DNA from: Cryptomeria japonica | Lineage: Eukaryota > Streptophyta > Pinopsida > Cupressales > Cupressaceae | Length of the DNA stretch: 64,000 nucleotides | Assembly: GCF_030272615.1 (NCBI RefSeq) | Contig: NC_081405.1 | Span: forward strand, 309,597,374-309,661,373 | Direction of reading: 5' to 3' | In this document: piece after piece, positions 12,408 through 24,529 of the stretch | How the letters are laid out: each line of letters starts with the position of its first letter | How positions within the stretch are numbered: the first letter of the stretch is position 1 | The notes under the pieces: generated by a model | Told to the model about the DNA's origin: nothing | Seen by the model: only the letters and a program-made list of their open reading frames with translations | Database searches by the model: none | Position numbers and translations under genes: made by a program

Positions 12408-13266
12408 AATTCTAAAGAAGCATTACAAATCATAGACTCTAGCGACCAACAAGAAAATAAAGGCTATTCCACAGACTCCAATGAATGGCCAAAATGAGGT
12501 TCAATTAAGTCATGCAGTGATTATGGGCTCGTCAAAGCATTTAGACAACCAAGTGAAACCACAAAAGAAGCAGAGCTTAATAGAAACTTCAGAGTTGGTT
12601 AAGTAACTTTATCATAGTCTACATCACAAGAAATGAATGACAGTGGAGAACAATGGATAAATTATTTTTGGGATCTTGAACCCTCAATATCTCAAGGCTC
12701 TAGGTCAAAACCATGAAGGGTGAAGACTCCCCTTGATGAGTGTCCCTCTAGTGAGGTAAATTCGGATTCGTCTATGTTCGAGGCTGATGAGGAGAGTTCT
12801 AGTGATGACCTTGACAATTGCATTGAAATAGCTGAAGACTCTTGTGTCTTTAGCCTCTTTCATGTTGATTTTGAGAAAATTGATGGTCTTCCTCTCATTC
12901 ATCCACAACTCATTGATTGGGACTAACAAGAGCCTCCACAATTAACCACTTAAAAATGACAAGTCCTTTATTGTATATCTTGGCATAAGAAATGATCTTC
13001 CTATCAAGGACCACAAAGAAAGATACAACATAAAAATCAATAGAGCGATATATCTAGGAGAGAACACCAAACCCTCTAGTCACAAAATTATAAAAATAAA
13101 AACAAATCGTGGGTTTTATGGTAAAAACCACATTGTACCACTATTTGACCCTAAAAAATGTAAAAAAAAGGACATATCCAAGGGTGAAAACCTCTCTGAG
13201 GCACCCGAGGATGGAACATTTGACACTCTCCCTATGACATCATATAAAGAGAAATCATGAATTATA

Positions 13267-13752
13267 GTGGAAGAGACTATCAAGACAAATATTGACATAG
13301 AGGAAGTTCCACACAACATATTTTTAGCACAATCTTTGACAGGAAAAGAAAGACTGAAGTTCATAAGTTTCTTCATAGAGCGACAAATAAAATTTGCATG
13401 GTCATATGCATATATGCCTTCATTATACCCTGATCTAGTAATGCATTATTTGAAATTTACTCCAGGAGGTAAACTTGTAAGACAAAATTTGAGAAAAATA
13501 CATTCGTTGGTGGCACTATTGGTCAAGGTAGAGGTGGAGAAATTACTAGATGTGGGATTCATTAAACCAATCAACTACCCCAAGTGGATCTATAACTTAG
13601 TAACTATCAATAAACCATATCACAATATCAGAATATGTATAGATTTTAGAGACATCAATAAATCTATACCTAAAGATGATTTCTCATTGCCAAACATTGA
13701 TTTGATAGTGGATTTGATGAAGGAAGAACCCAGGAAAAATAAAATACAGTAA
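13267..13752 (+). pseudogene. Reverse transcriptase N-terminal part, element E, truncated
   Basis: The reading FAWSYAYMPSLYPDLVMHYL, then KLVRQNLRKIHSLVALLVKV, EKLLDVGFIKPINYPKWI, and RICIDFRDINKSIPKDDFSL is the fingers region of a Tat-lineage gypsy RT. It ends at LIVDLMKEE, before the catalytic YxDD, where sequence similarity stops at about 13730-13750. The break is either a deletion or the edge of another insertion. Confidence 0.88.
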
Positions 13753-14650
13753 ATTGTAATAAAAGACAAAAGATTATATTATTATTATTATCTAAAAACA
13801 TGCAATTACAATATATAGCAATAAATATTCATAGGCTACAACACATAGATTACAACGTTTTCTAGAAACCCTTTACAATGAAAATTATCCAACCCATAAA
13901 CTAAACTCCCAAAAATTGACTCTCAAAAAACTAAACTCACAAGTTTCCTCAATGAGTCCTAAAAAGAATTTCTCCATCTTTGAGAAAAAGATAAAATTTA
14001 GAAATTTAACATTTGGTGAACAAATGCCAAAACATGAGATTACAAATTTGGAAAAGTAGCCAGATTCGAAAACTAAAAGCTTTCTGAAAAATTGTCCAAC
14101 TTCTAGTAGCCATAACTTTTGATCTAGGAATCAAATTTATGAATCGTTTGAAGCATCAAAAAGCTCTTTGAGTGAAAAATGTGGTAATTATTAGATCTTC
14201 TAATTCCCTCCATTTTTGAGGTCGTTCAGAGTTGTTTAATGCTTCAAATCTGACTTGGAAGATTTTCTTTTAGTTTCTCAAGCAACTGAAACTTGAATAA
14301 CTTTAAAATTGTAAATGATTTTAATTTGATTATTTTGCTAAAGTTCTTATTTTTCCTTCTTTAATCTTCCTCCAAAATTTGGGCTCCATCCACCTTTAAA
14401 TAAAAACCTGCTACTTTTGGGAGTCGGCTAGAAAAAGAAGCTTGACAATTTTGAGAACTGGAATCTCTTATTTGTCCAAATGGGTATGGAGAACTACAAA
14501 AAACTTAGAATAAAATTAAACAAAAAGAATTTTTTTTGGGGTGATGCAGGATTGCCCTTACAACACTAGATGCTCTTGTGTCAGATACTTGGGGTTGTTT
14601 GAGAAGTGACCCTGTCGCGTCTCAGCTGGTTGAGGAAAAGCCAAACGGTC
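13753..14650. other. Unassigned AT-rich stretch
   Basis: No coding segment or terminal repeat was recognised. It opens with ATT trinucleotide runs (13775-13790). On the minus strand there is a TTTTTATTTAAAGG word near 14400, so a minus-strand LTR is possible, but I found no matching partner or clear TG/CA ends. Confidence 0.3.
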
Positions 14651-16055
14651 AACCTCTATTGGCAGTATTGGCATTATGTTGTCATTGATGTCAACCAGTA
14701 TGGAATGGTCACTAGTGATTAGGTAGTGGTGACTAATATGATGGATGAGGCATGCAAGTAAACAATACATATATGCTACCAGTACATATGAAATGCATCA
14801 TCTACCGGTAAAGAAGGGTCACCAAAAAAGGAAGCAAGCAAGCAAAAGAAGAACTGAAGGATGTAAATTGGTATACACAGAGAAGGTTATTTCTGCCGGT
14901 AAATGGACTAAGATGTTGGACTAGCATGTTTGATCGAAGGCTAAGTTGATCCACTGATAGAGAAGAGGTCTATAGGTATGAAGGCCCAACCATGAAGTTA
15001 GGCTATACCGGTAAGGTGAGTTGAATCAGTAGTCAATCTTGGTCAATGAAGGATGTCAAAATGACATAGAAAATGAGGCATAGGTGGATGACGAAAATAA
15101 TGACAGGTGGAAGCTAGGTGGTGATCACGCAGAGATCGGTGAAGTATTCATTGATGTAACAGTCAGCAAGAAGGTTGGCTTTTATGAAGAACCCATAAAT
15201 CATAGGATGATGGCAGAAGGTTGTGGCTCAAGGAAGACAAGGAGGCAAGTGATTGAATAGACTCTGCAAGAAGTGGATGTCTGCAACATGCTTTTCTATG
15301 TTTCTTTGTCGAACGCCATTAATGGCTCAACTTTTTCCTTTGGTAAGCAAGTAAAAAGATCAAAATATAGAAAATTCACACTAGAATGTGTAGTTTTGGT
15401 AGCACAAATCATTGACATCCAGTTCATCATTCTAGAAAAGAAGATCCGATCAAGTCCAATATGGATCAATTTGGTGAAGGAAAAACCTAACACGACACCA
15501 TTTGAATGGTATTTTGGCGGGAACCCTACAAGATAAATTTGTGAACTTGAGACTCGAATGTGTTGATGTTTTATGTGAGGTCTGAGAGAGAACAGAGTTT
15601 GATCAAGGAGAAAGACCATCTGCATTAGATTTTATTATGAGAAAGTTGCAGTGTGAGTTAGCAGGCGTACCAGTGAGAGGGTGTAACCAGTAGAGAGAGA
15701 GAAAATAGTAAACTATTGTAGTTATAACAATAAAACTAACCAGTGAGGTGTGATTGGTGAAGAAGGCATCCAATAGTGACACAATATGGTGTGAGGTTAT
15801 GGGAGAAAGAAGAGAGGCTAGGAGTAATAGGTGAGTGATCAGATAGTAATTTGATAACTGACATCGTGTGAACAGTGAAAGAAGAGGTGGTTAAGCTAAC
15901 TAACAAAAATCCATTGATCAAGTGTTGCAGATCTCATTTGCAACTAGGTGCTATAACTATATCAAAATTATATTTCACTATACAACACCAAGTTGAAGCT
16001 TGGTGCAGGGGTTGGTGGTCCTTGGGTTGGTGTCCTAAATTAGTAGGGGTTGGTG
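14651..16055 (+). mobile_element. Probable copia-like LTR remnant
   Basis: GGCATTATGTTGTCATTGATGTCAACCAG near 14669 resembles the opening of the C-type LTRs (at 5242 and 16056). ACCGGTAA-like words recur (14802, 14895, 15007). The right end (about 15985-16050) holds GCTTGGTGCAGGGGTTGGTGG. Short open stretches inside (for example 15273-15536) have no recognised domain. The ends are not defined. Confidence 0.35.
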
Positions 16056-16495
16056 TGTTAGCAATTTGATGGAATTGACTATGATGTATTGTCAGTGATG
16101 TCAACACTAGCTGCTTTGGTTGTTTACTGGTATCTGGTTGGTCCCGGTAGGATGATAGGTTTCTGGATGATAAGATCATGTTGATCCAGTATACTTCGGC
16201 ATGCTTTGGCCTATGGAATTGGATTAGATGTGCAATTCATGCTATTAAGATATATGTTCAGTCAATTGGTATTAATTTGGTGATCAGATGCTATTTTATA
16301 TGTTGGTAAGCCTAGTTTATTGATTCAGTAAGGGTTTCACCGATAGAGCTTTGTTAAAAATATTTTAATATTGTGCATAAGTGGTGTTGGTGCCACTTCT
16401 AGAAGGGATTCAAGATGTTGATGGTGATCATTTTTGAGCCTTGACTAATTGGAATTATTTCTTTAGATTATGTGGACCTAAATTGGGTCCGGTAC
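16056..16495 (+). repeat. 5' LTR of element C, left part
   Basis: It starts TGTTAGCAATTTGATGG and matches the LTR fragment at 5242. It ends at GGTAC (16491-16495), which is repeated at 55647-55651 on the far side of the composite. The right part resumes at 55652. Confidence 0.72.
16491..16495. repeat. Target-site duplication GGTAC, left copy
   Basis: GGTAC directly precedes LTR1. The same five bases directly follow LTR3 at 55647-55651. Five bases is the usual duplication length for Ty3/gypsy integrase. Confidence 0.85.
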
Positions 16496-17304
16496 TCTTA
16501 CCCCATTATTTGCCTTGAACAAAACAATGTGTATTTAATGTTGCTTTCCTCATTTGGTTTGATTCATCCTTGGCTATGCACCTTTCCTGTATAATTTTTT
16601 TTTTTTTTTTGTCCCAATGAACCCGTAGGTTGAACCTACATATTGGTTCAAGGTTATAGGTTCACCCCGTGCCTTAATGTGTGTCATGGTTTTGTTTGGT
16701 TGTTAAGCAAGCGAGCATTAATGTGTTAAGTCAGTTTTGAACTTGAAATTTTGAACCATTCTTATAGCGGTTCAAGGTTCAAGGTTCAAGGTTCAAGGTT
16801 CAAGGTCCTCCTTTATGTTTGTTAAAAGTTTTCTCTCATTCCTAGTGTTGTGTTGAGCCACAATGTGGACGCTTTTTTTTTTCTAAGGACTGAACTTGAA
16901 TCATTTAACTTCTTGTTAAATGGTTCAAAGTTCAAAATTTCATCTCAAGTTGGCCCTGAGGACATTAATAACGCAAAGGTGGCATGACAAAAGGAATATT
17001 CTAGGTATATTATATTTTTAAAATCTAATTATGGAAAGAAATCATAAAAAATCAAGTTGTTTGTACGGAGTTGATATGTTATAAATAAAGTTATCAGGAT
17101 CCCATCAAATCATTGGTTATCTAACACATTCAGATGAATTATCATGAGGCATGCATAGGTATTACTTAGTTTTTTTCTTCCTTTTAATATGTGAATTCTC
17201 AAATTACGAAATTGGTAGTTGTTGTTGTTGCAAAAGCGAAGAAGGCCAAAGGTAATTTTAACTCCATAGTTCCGAGGGTTTCATAGATTTGATGTTGGTA
17301 ACAG

Positions 17305-17400
17305 GTGAGTTTTGATAATTTATTCTTCGCTTTGTTACTAGCTCAGAAAGTCAGTATAGAAAAATTCTTTATTTTAAAATAAAATTTTTGTTCTTTCTAG
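17305..17400 (+). other. Putative 5'-UTR intron in LTR1
   Basis: ACAG|GTGAGT at 17305 and TTGTTCTTTCTAG| ending at 17400 form a consensus donor and a pyrimidine-rich acceptor 96 bases apart, ten bases before the ATG of the LTR ORF. LTR2 has the same pair (GTGAGC, CTAG) at 42448-42543, also 96 bases. No transcript is available to prove splicing. Confidence 0.45.
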
Positions 17401-17410
17401 AAATTGTTTG

Positions 17411-20400
17411 ATGAATGCAAAAGTGGTCATTATGAGGCTAACTCTTCCAAATCTCAATCGCACATCATGCTTAGTTAGTACACTTCCAAAAGTGGTTGAC
17501 ACTTCTTTGGCCCAAGGTGACTTAGGAGCTTTTTTAGAAAGAGCTAGAAACCCTAAGGCTAAATCAATGATGAAAATAATAGTTTAAAGTGGTCCGATTC
17601 AAGTTGTTGCATTCCTAACTACTGCTCCTTGTCTAGAATAGGTGATAGCATGTATGAATAGGTATGATGCCCGTAATGATGATTGTTGCAATTGGAATCC
17701 CTCATAAAGAGTTTTATGAAGATTGGTCCATTGGTACCTCATACACATTTTTCTCATAGAAGAAAAGCACTTATAAAAGTGTCATTGCAAGGAATTAGCT
17801 TCTAAAAGTTTAGAAAGGGGGGTCCCGGTTATCCAAACCTCTTACAAGAGAACATTTCATAAGGGAGGTGTGGGATATTGTGATTTTGTTAAACATACTC
17901 AAAGGGAATTCACGCGCTTTCTACTAGGAAGACTCGATGGTTTTTTACATTAAGGTATTGTTAGCTGGTGAGAAATATCTTGACTAGGCGCGGGTTATTG
18001 TTGAAAGCCTTCCTGAGGGTTTGAGTAATTTTGTTGGAATGTCCAATTTTTATATGTCCTCATATCTATTTTATATACAGGCTTGTACCAGAGAGTGGCA
18101 AGGGTTACATCATGAGCCTTGGGTGGATGGCATGAAGGTTTATGATTATTATCCACACCTGCAACAATAGATATATATATTAAATGTTACAAGAAAGAAT
18201 GATGTTGTTATAGGTAGACTTGTCTTTGAACTGTAGGGAGACACAAATAAAAGAATTTCAGCCAAATCCATGGAGTTGGTTAGTATATATGGAAGCTATT
18301 TTATCCAATTTCCCAGATTTACTTACATTAGAGTGGGAGGCTTTGGTTTTGGATCATTTAAATTGCCCAGGCATGCATTCTATAGTTATGTACTTATTGA
18401 AGTTTGCAAACAACTTTCCCACATTGATAAAAACTTAGGGGTGAAGAGTAAATCCAGATTTACCTTCCCAATTAACCTCAAATATTATAGTTGTATCTGT
18501 TTCTGATGCTTTCAACCTAGAATTAGAGTTCAAAAAACTGAATTTATAGCCCTACATTTCCCGACGTAAGTTTGATAGTAGAGGCTATGTTTTAGAACAT
18601 CTAATTGTTGATGTCAATTTCTTCCATGAACCCCAATTACAAGACTATTGGGAAAATTGTTGTGATGAATTTGAAGTAAGGAGGAGATTGTGATCAAGGT
18701 TCACTATGCAGCAGATTGGTACCATGAGGTAGTCGATAAATGTGGAAGGAATACAAGAAGAGGAGGGGGAAGATGTGTTGGATCTTGAATTCAATGTAAG
18801 GCTTCAAGGGCAACCCATCCCTGAAATTAACTTGGATAGGAGGGATGAAGAAATTATCCAAGACAAGTCTTTCAAAGTCATAAGGAGAACAAAGAAGTGG
18901 TTAAGGGACCATAAATTTAGAAAGGAGCCAATTACTACTCCTAAAGAATTAGCAGTTGGTCCACTTAATGCTATAAAATAGATTCCTACTTCCTCCTCTA
19001 ATGTAATTGTTAATGTTGCAAGTGCCACAAGACCAAAAATTGGAAAGGTTCAAACCAAGAGATCAAAGAAATCCCCTTTGAGTTCATCAATGGTTCAAGT
19101 CACTCGTTCCAAGAGCAAAAATAAAAATAAGGAACCAGTGGCAAACCAGAATGTTGTGGACTTAGATTTAAGCGAAGAAACCCAGGTGACCATGGATGAA
19201 CAAGTGTTAAATAATCCTTTAGTACATGATGTGAGCACCCAAAGAAAAAGAACCCGAAGAAAATTAAAATTTGATGAGCACCATGACTGTTGTCGATCCA
19301 CCTGATTATCAGACACCTCCGCCCAGAGAAACTCCTAGTACTTCTTGATGGCTTAGAGCTTTAATTGGAAAGAAACACAGTGTAGTTAATATTACCATTC
19401 CCATGGAGGATATGGTTAGTAAGTGCCTTGGAAAAATATCCAAACCCAAAAATCTTAAAACAGAGGCTGTAATGGAGGTTGATGACAAAACATGACATTG
19501 GGTAGTGGAAGTAGCTAAGCCTATCTTAGATAAAGACCCGAAAAATGCCATTGGCAAGGATTTTATTGTTGAGAAAATTGACCCAGGAGTTTCTTCAAGA
19601 GCTATGGATGCCAAACATTTAGAATCCTCCACTAAAAGAATGATATCCAGAACTTGGAAAGATGAGAAGGACAAATAAGAATTGAAACAATTTGTTGCAC
19701 AAATGGAAGAATATATCAATCCCATACATCACCCGAGTCCTCAGCCTCTGACATAGATGTCATTGTCTTTTCACCCTAAATCACTAGTAAACAAGAAGCT
19801 ATTGGATCAGATTCAAATAACTCTTATGATAGCTGAAATTTTTTATGAGTGGCTTGACTCCATAGTGCAACAAGGCACAAACTACATTGCTAGCTTAATC
19901 AAGGTGTATGATAATTCTATAACTGTGAGAAAAGAGCTAGAGTTGGAAGCTACAACATGGGACAAAGAAAGAAATAAATGGGTAGCAGTCTTAGCACAGA
20001 TGAATGATGTACATAAATTTAGGGTCATGAATTTTCTTTCTAAGAAGCCTCTGGATAACTTGGATGACAATGTACTATATGTATCAAGGAAAAAACATTG
20101 AATGCAGAAACTCAATGATTAAATAGGGTCACGAAGAATCCACCAAATTATTAAAAGGATTAAAAGAGCTCATTGATACGATGCAGAAAGATTTGAAATG
20201 TATCGATATACAAATCCTGAAGGATGATGGACAAATGATCGAAATAGCAACAGATATGGTCAAAATCTATAAGGAGAGAGTGCAGCTCGTTAGAGAAACA
20301 AAGTCTCTAACTATGGATGACTTCTCCAAAGTAGCTAGGATAGATTCAATGTTAGTGGTTTGTTGTGATCATCTAGAAGTGCATAAAATTAAGTTCATAC

Positions 20401-20636
20401 AGGTAATCATGGATAAAGAAGTCTGGAAATAACACATTCTGCATATTGGACTCCTGCACTATCAGTTCACCCTCAATTTCTCAATGGCACACTTGGAGTG
20501 GCAGAATGTAGGTGATACTATTGCAAAACAAGATAAATCAGTCGTTTCCTCTACCACATTGGAGTCTTGATCAATTTATGGATGAGTTGTCATTATGTCT
20601 ATGGCTCTTGGTCATTTAAGTTTTATCCAATTTTAA
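17411..20636 (+). pseudogene. LTR-resident ORF, copy 1, unknown function, broken
   Basis: The reading starts at MNAKVVIMRLTLPNLNRTSC and runs about 1,075 codons with stops and shifts to GHLSFIQF at 20636. Readable blocks include ELVSIYGSYFIQFPRFTYIR, VCKQLSHIDKNLGVKSKSRF, LQGQPIPEINLDRRDEE, a basic stretch with RSKNKNKEPVANQ, then TMDEQVLNNPLV, SSRAMDAKHLESSTKRMI, and near the end a coiled-coil-like charged region (ELEATTWDKERNKW, MVKIYKERVQLVRETKSLTM). I recognise no catalytic domain. It lies upstream of the PBS, within the LTR, and is separate from gag. Homologous blocks occur in LTR2 and LTR3. Confidence 0.75.
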
Positions 20637-21384
20637 GTAAACAATTTCTTTTAACTCCAGGATAGAGTTTAAAAACTAGGGTTATTTTAAAAACTATTAG
20701 CCTAGAGGCTATATATGTAATTAAGTAAACTTTATTTGAGGTCCAAAAAACTTTGATTTAAATTGGCAGACTTAGTTTTCTTTTTGAATTTTTAGTGTAG
20801 ACATTTTACATGTGAATGAAATGATATATTTTGCATGACCTTCAAATATGTGTGTTTGAATGATAGAGCAAATCTTTGTTGGGATATATGTTTGTGTGAA
20901 AAATATTTTATTTCATTGATTATTCACTTATTATAATTTTGTGAATTCATTTGATTAAGGAAATTCATTGCTTCTTGTTGTTTAAAGGAATCTGATTCCC
21001 CTTGTCCTTTAAGGCATGAGCGAGTATCGATCAACATTTATGCTTTAGTGAGTCTACTTGGTGACATAAGTTTCACATAAGTATGAAATCTTCAAAGCTT
21101 AAGTTTGTGAGCTTTACATTTATGAATAATTATTTTGTAGCATTCATATTGTGTTGACAAATGGATGTGAAGGAGTTTCTTGCTTTCTAGTAAAAAGTGT
21201 GTTTCTTTGTGAATAATTTGAATAAAAATTCAATTGATATCATACTGGGAGATGCACTCTTATGCAGAGGGTACACCAATACTTGGTTCTCCCAACTATT
21301 GGTTTCATTTTCTTTCATCTGGGGTATGCTTGAGTTATCATTAAAAATATTAAAGGAAGGCAAATCTGTTAACCAACAGATTTT

Positions 21385-21402
21385 TTATGACTCTACTAGG
21401 GA
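21385..21402 (+). promoter_or_regulatory. Decayed primer-binding site of gypsy copy A
   Basis: TTATGACTCTACTAGGGA occupies the place of the intact site in copy B, with TGGCG changed to TTATG. The flanking bases (AACCAACAGATTTT before, GTCGAATAATAAGATT after) match copy B. Confidence 0.75.
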
Positions 21403-21449
21403 GTCGAATAATAAGATTGGTCACCTGGTTACAAGATATATAAAACTAT

Positions 21450-22541
21450 CTTGTGAACTTTTTAAAGTGTATCCAGTTCTACCAAAATTATGCATTGTGA
21501 ACCGGCTAGAGCCAAGAAGATACACTAGGTCTCAGAGGCGTGAAGGAATATTTGACCCCGTCTTTCAGGAATTACAAAATCTTAACTTTTAGCCATCCTT
21601 TACACCTAAGAGATGAGCAAGAAGTACACCTCCTTCTCCTTCCCCTTCATTCCCTATATCTTCAGTTTGTCAAGCCCTAACCTTGCATGGTGTTACCTTA
21701 CCTAGTGTAATCAACCCAATGCCCCTTAATATCATTCTTCTAATGGAAACCAACAATCCTTGGGGAACCGCAGTAGGTCCACTAAATCTTGGTTTAAATT
21801 TGAACGCTTTACCCAAACGAGAGAGAGATCATTTGCCTAAATTAAGTAGTGATGGGAAGGTCACAGTTGATGAACATTTAAATGCATTTAATGTTCCATG
21901 TGGTGTAATAGCCGTCCATCATGAAGATGTCACAATAAGGTTGTTTGTATAGACATTAACTGAGGTAGTTGCATATTGGTTTTATCATTTGCCAAACAAT
22001 GTAATAACAAACTGGAAAGATTTGAAAACTAGGTTTGAGGCTAGGTTTAAGGTAGTAGAAGATGACCATTCCCTTTTGGCCCAGTTAGCTCAATTAAAAA
22101 AAGATATCCATGAATCTATGAGCGATTTCATGGCTAAGTTTGACAAAATTGTCTATAAAATTCATGCAAATTGCAAACCTTCAAATGATAGCTTGAAATG
22201 TTTTTTCATACTCTATGCCCTCAGAGATAAGTTTATTGATTCGCAAACAAAGAGTTTCAACTCTGAATGATGTTAAAACACTCAGTGTTGAGTTAGAAGA
22301 TGACTTAATTACTATGGGAAAATGGCAAAGGGAAGTGCAAGTGGCTAATGTGAAACCCTCTACCTCCTTGGACATTGTAATTCAAAGGTTGATGAATGAT
22401 TTCATAACAACCAAAAGAAAGTTACCTAAGGCCAGTGTGACTTACCCACAACCTTATCAAGACATACCAAGGAGGATTACAAATCAGTCTATGGGAACTA
22501 GGAGTAAAGCCTTGCAATTGCCTCTAGCTCACTTAAGATGA
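21450..22541 (+). pseudogene. gag of gypsy copy A, broken
   Basis: After the PBS, CIVNRLEPRRYTRSQRREG opens gag (first part inside the open stretch 21197-21592), then NNPWGTAVGPLNLGLNLNAL and the capsid core: VDEHLNAFNVPCGV, LTEVVAYWFYHLPNNVI, NWKDLKTRFEARFKVVEDDH, LLAQLAQLKKDIHESMSDFM. This is the retrotransposon-gag domain. No CCHC knuckle was found. The tail (22215-22541) has SVELEDDLITMGKW. Stops and one frameshift near 22200 inactivate it. Confidence 0.82.
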
Positions 22542-22599
22542 ATATGTATGTTTTCCATCTCACTGATGGTCATGATAGTAGTTATTGTCTAGAGATGGT

Positions 22600-24210
22600 G
22601 CGATATTCATAAATGATAAATACAAGAGAGGACATAAGTGATCTTGGTGTAAAAGAAGAAGTTCATGGGCAACCTCGTGACTTTGGAATACACTTCCTAG
22701 AGTACAAATCAGATTCAAATAGAGGAGGTGATATATTAGTGACCCTTGGAGACCCTTCTTATACCACCATCACTAGAAATCAGTGTCAATCCAAAAATAT
22801 AAGTACCACTACCTTTCCCAAAACTGTAGCCAAAGGTAAAGAACCTTTGAACTAAAACTTAGAGAATGGTTCAAGAGTTCAAGAGGTTCAAATGTTGAAG
22901 CATGCTGACCACGATAATTCTTTTGATATTGTTGAACTATGTAAGGCATCAAAAATTTAAATTTATCCTCCTAAATATCTTAGGTTGAATCCTAAAGAGT
23001 TAGAAAAGATAATTAATATGTACAAGGGGAAACTTCTCAGTTGCAATACACCAAAATACCATTGATTAATCTCAAATTCTCACAAGATGAAAAAGATAAC
23101 AAATCTACAGAGTTGTCTATTATTGTTCTAAAGTCATTAGCTAATGAACCAATTTAATCACCATTAGTACCTAACCAAAGCCTCGGGCCATTTTATGTAT
23201 GTTAATTTATCAATGGATATAAACTTAATAACTGCATTATTGATTCGAGATCCTCCTATAATATTATGCCTTCTATAGTTCCTAAAGCATTAGGTATTTC
23301 ACTCACTAAAACATTTGGTAAATTCTATTCAATGGACTCAAAGAAAAATTAATTTTCTAGGTCAAATCAAAGATGCGCAAGTTGTTCTGCTAGTACATCC
23401 TAACAGAGGAGTGAAGTTGACTATTTTGGTTGCTGATATTCCTGCAAGTTATGAAATATTGTTAAGAAGAACTTTTTGTAAGGATTTGGGAGGAGAAATT
23501 AAAATGGATTGATCTGATACAATAATTCCCATTGGTAAGCAAACATTTGCTCTTCAACCTGAACCAAAGTCTAAATATCTCATTTTTCCCTCTGATGACC
23601 CAAAATCTCAAATATTGTGTCAAGAATGTGATTTCAACAATAATTTGCTCTTCTCTGATGATAAGAAAGGTACACTAGAAGATGTAGTGGATCCTACTAC
23701 AGGTTTGTGGGAAATGGATTTTGATGGGAGTTGTGTATCGGTTGGATCTAGTGCTGGAGTAGTGCTCATTTCTCCATAAGATAAAAACATTCCTTTTTCA
23801 TTCAAATTATAATTTAAAAACTTTAATAACACCACAAAATATGAGACACTACTGTTAGGAATAGAGCAAGCTACAAAAAGAGGAATCAAATTGTTGAGTG
23901 CCAAAGGTGACACAAAATTAATTGTTAAATAGGTACAAGGTTTTTTCTTGATAAAGAATGAAAGTCTTAGACATTACAGAAATAGAGTTTGGGATGAGAT
24001 TGAATATTTTGATGCTTTCTCAATTGAAGTCATTCCTAGAGATTAAAATCCCTATGCAGATTCCTTGGCAGTGTCGACATCTTTATTACTCCCACACCCA
24101 AATTTTGGTGCGGACGTTTAAAGGATCAAAGTTATATATCGCCCTAATGTACCTGATAATTCAAATTTCTGGCAAGTATTTGGGAATGATAAGCACATAA
24201 ACAAGCTCTT
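22600..24210 (+). pseudogene. Protease and RNase H-like domain, gypsy copy A, broken
   Basis: A linker (22613-22855) leads to the protease: NGYKLNNCIIDSRSSYNIMP near 23210-23270 (active-site DSG/DLGAS changed to DSRSS), then VKLTILVADIPASYEILLRR at about 23410-23470. Next comes a ribonuclease H-like fold at about 23700-24100: WEMDFDGSCVSVGSSAGVVL, the NNTTKYETLLLGIEQATKRG helix, KGDTKLIVK and IKNESLRHYRNRVWDEIEYF. This domain sits before RT, while another RNase H follows RT. Frame changes and stops are frequent. Confidence 0.72.
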
Positions 24211-24529
24211 GCAAAATGCTTAAATGTTTGCCTCTTCTTTTTTTGAAGGGTTTGAGAATGAATGTAATGAGTTTTGTCCAGATATAGGGGGAGGTTCTAA
24301 AAAGGAAGTTTTTTCAGTTGAAGGGAAATCAAATTCCAAAAGGCCTTATATCATTAGAACACCTCTTTGATCACAATGATAGGTATGTCAAAGAAAATGT
24401 TTCTCAAACTGCTAACACATTACAAGAATATGAAAAGATTAATTTAGGTGATGAAAATAATCCAAAGATGGTCAATTTAGGCAAGTGCTGCAATCCTAAG
24501 GAAATAATTTTGTTTATTAAACTGTTATA

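Larger units (their letters stand above)
5770..13752 (+). mobile_element. Tat-like Ty3/gypsy element E, 3' part missing
   Basis: The order is LTR (5770-6544), PBS (6548), a 2.4-kb leader, gag with a CxxH...GH...C knuckle, protease, a G-patch-like segment and the first part of RT, ending abruptly at 13752. The rest of RT, RNase H, integrase and the 3' LTR are absent. Domain order and motifs match the Tat/Ogre branch of Ty3/gypsy. Dense stops make it a dead copy. Its lineage differs from the composite element at 16496-55646: LTR, gag and PBS do not match. Confidence 0.82.
16496..21378 (+). repeat. LTR1 of the gypsy composite, 4.9 kb, carries an ORF
   Basis: It starts TCTTACCCC (the other two copies start TGTTACCC, so TG has decayed to TC) and ends AACCAACA. 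It contains a poly-T tract after TATAA (about 16590-16610), GGTTCAA heptamer repeats (16768-16806), a putative 96-bp intron (17305-17400), the long ORF (17411-20636), and 740 bases of non-coding tail with TTATGAATAATTATTTTGTAG. GGTAC precedes it. Confidence 0.88.

Noticed and set aside
15273-15625. Overlapping ORFs of 87 and 109 codons on opposite strands
   Set aside because: They lie in a probable LTR remnant, with no domain and both strands equally open.
19095-20115. Minus-strand ORFs opposite the LTR ORF (also 44504-44827, 45077-45313, 53394-53930)
   Set aside because: They recur in each LTR only because the DNA does. The plus-strand reading has better block conservation and a plausible start, so the antisense readings look like shadows, though a double-coding origin was not formally excluded.
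16496-21378. Reading the LTR ORF as an Ogre-type ORF1 between a short LTR and gag
   Set aside because: The PBS lies downstream of the ORF, and the outer ends of the composite with GGTAC include the ORF on both sides, so it belongs to the terminal repeat.
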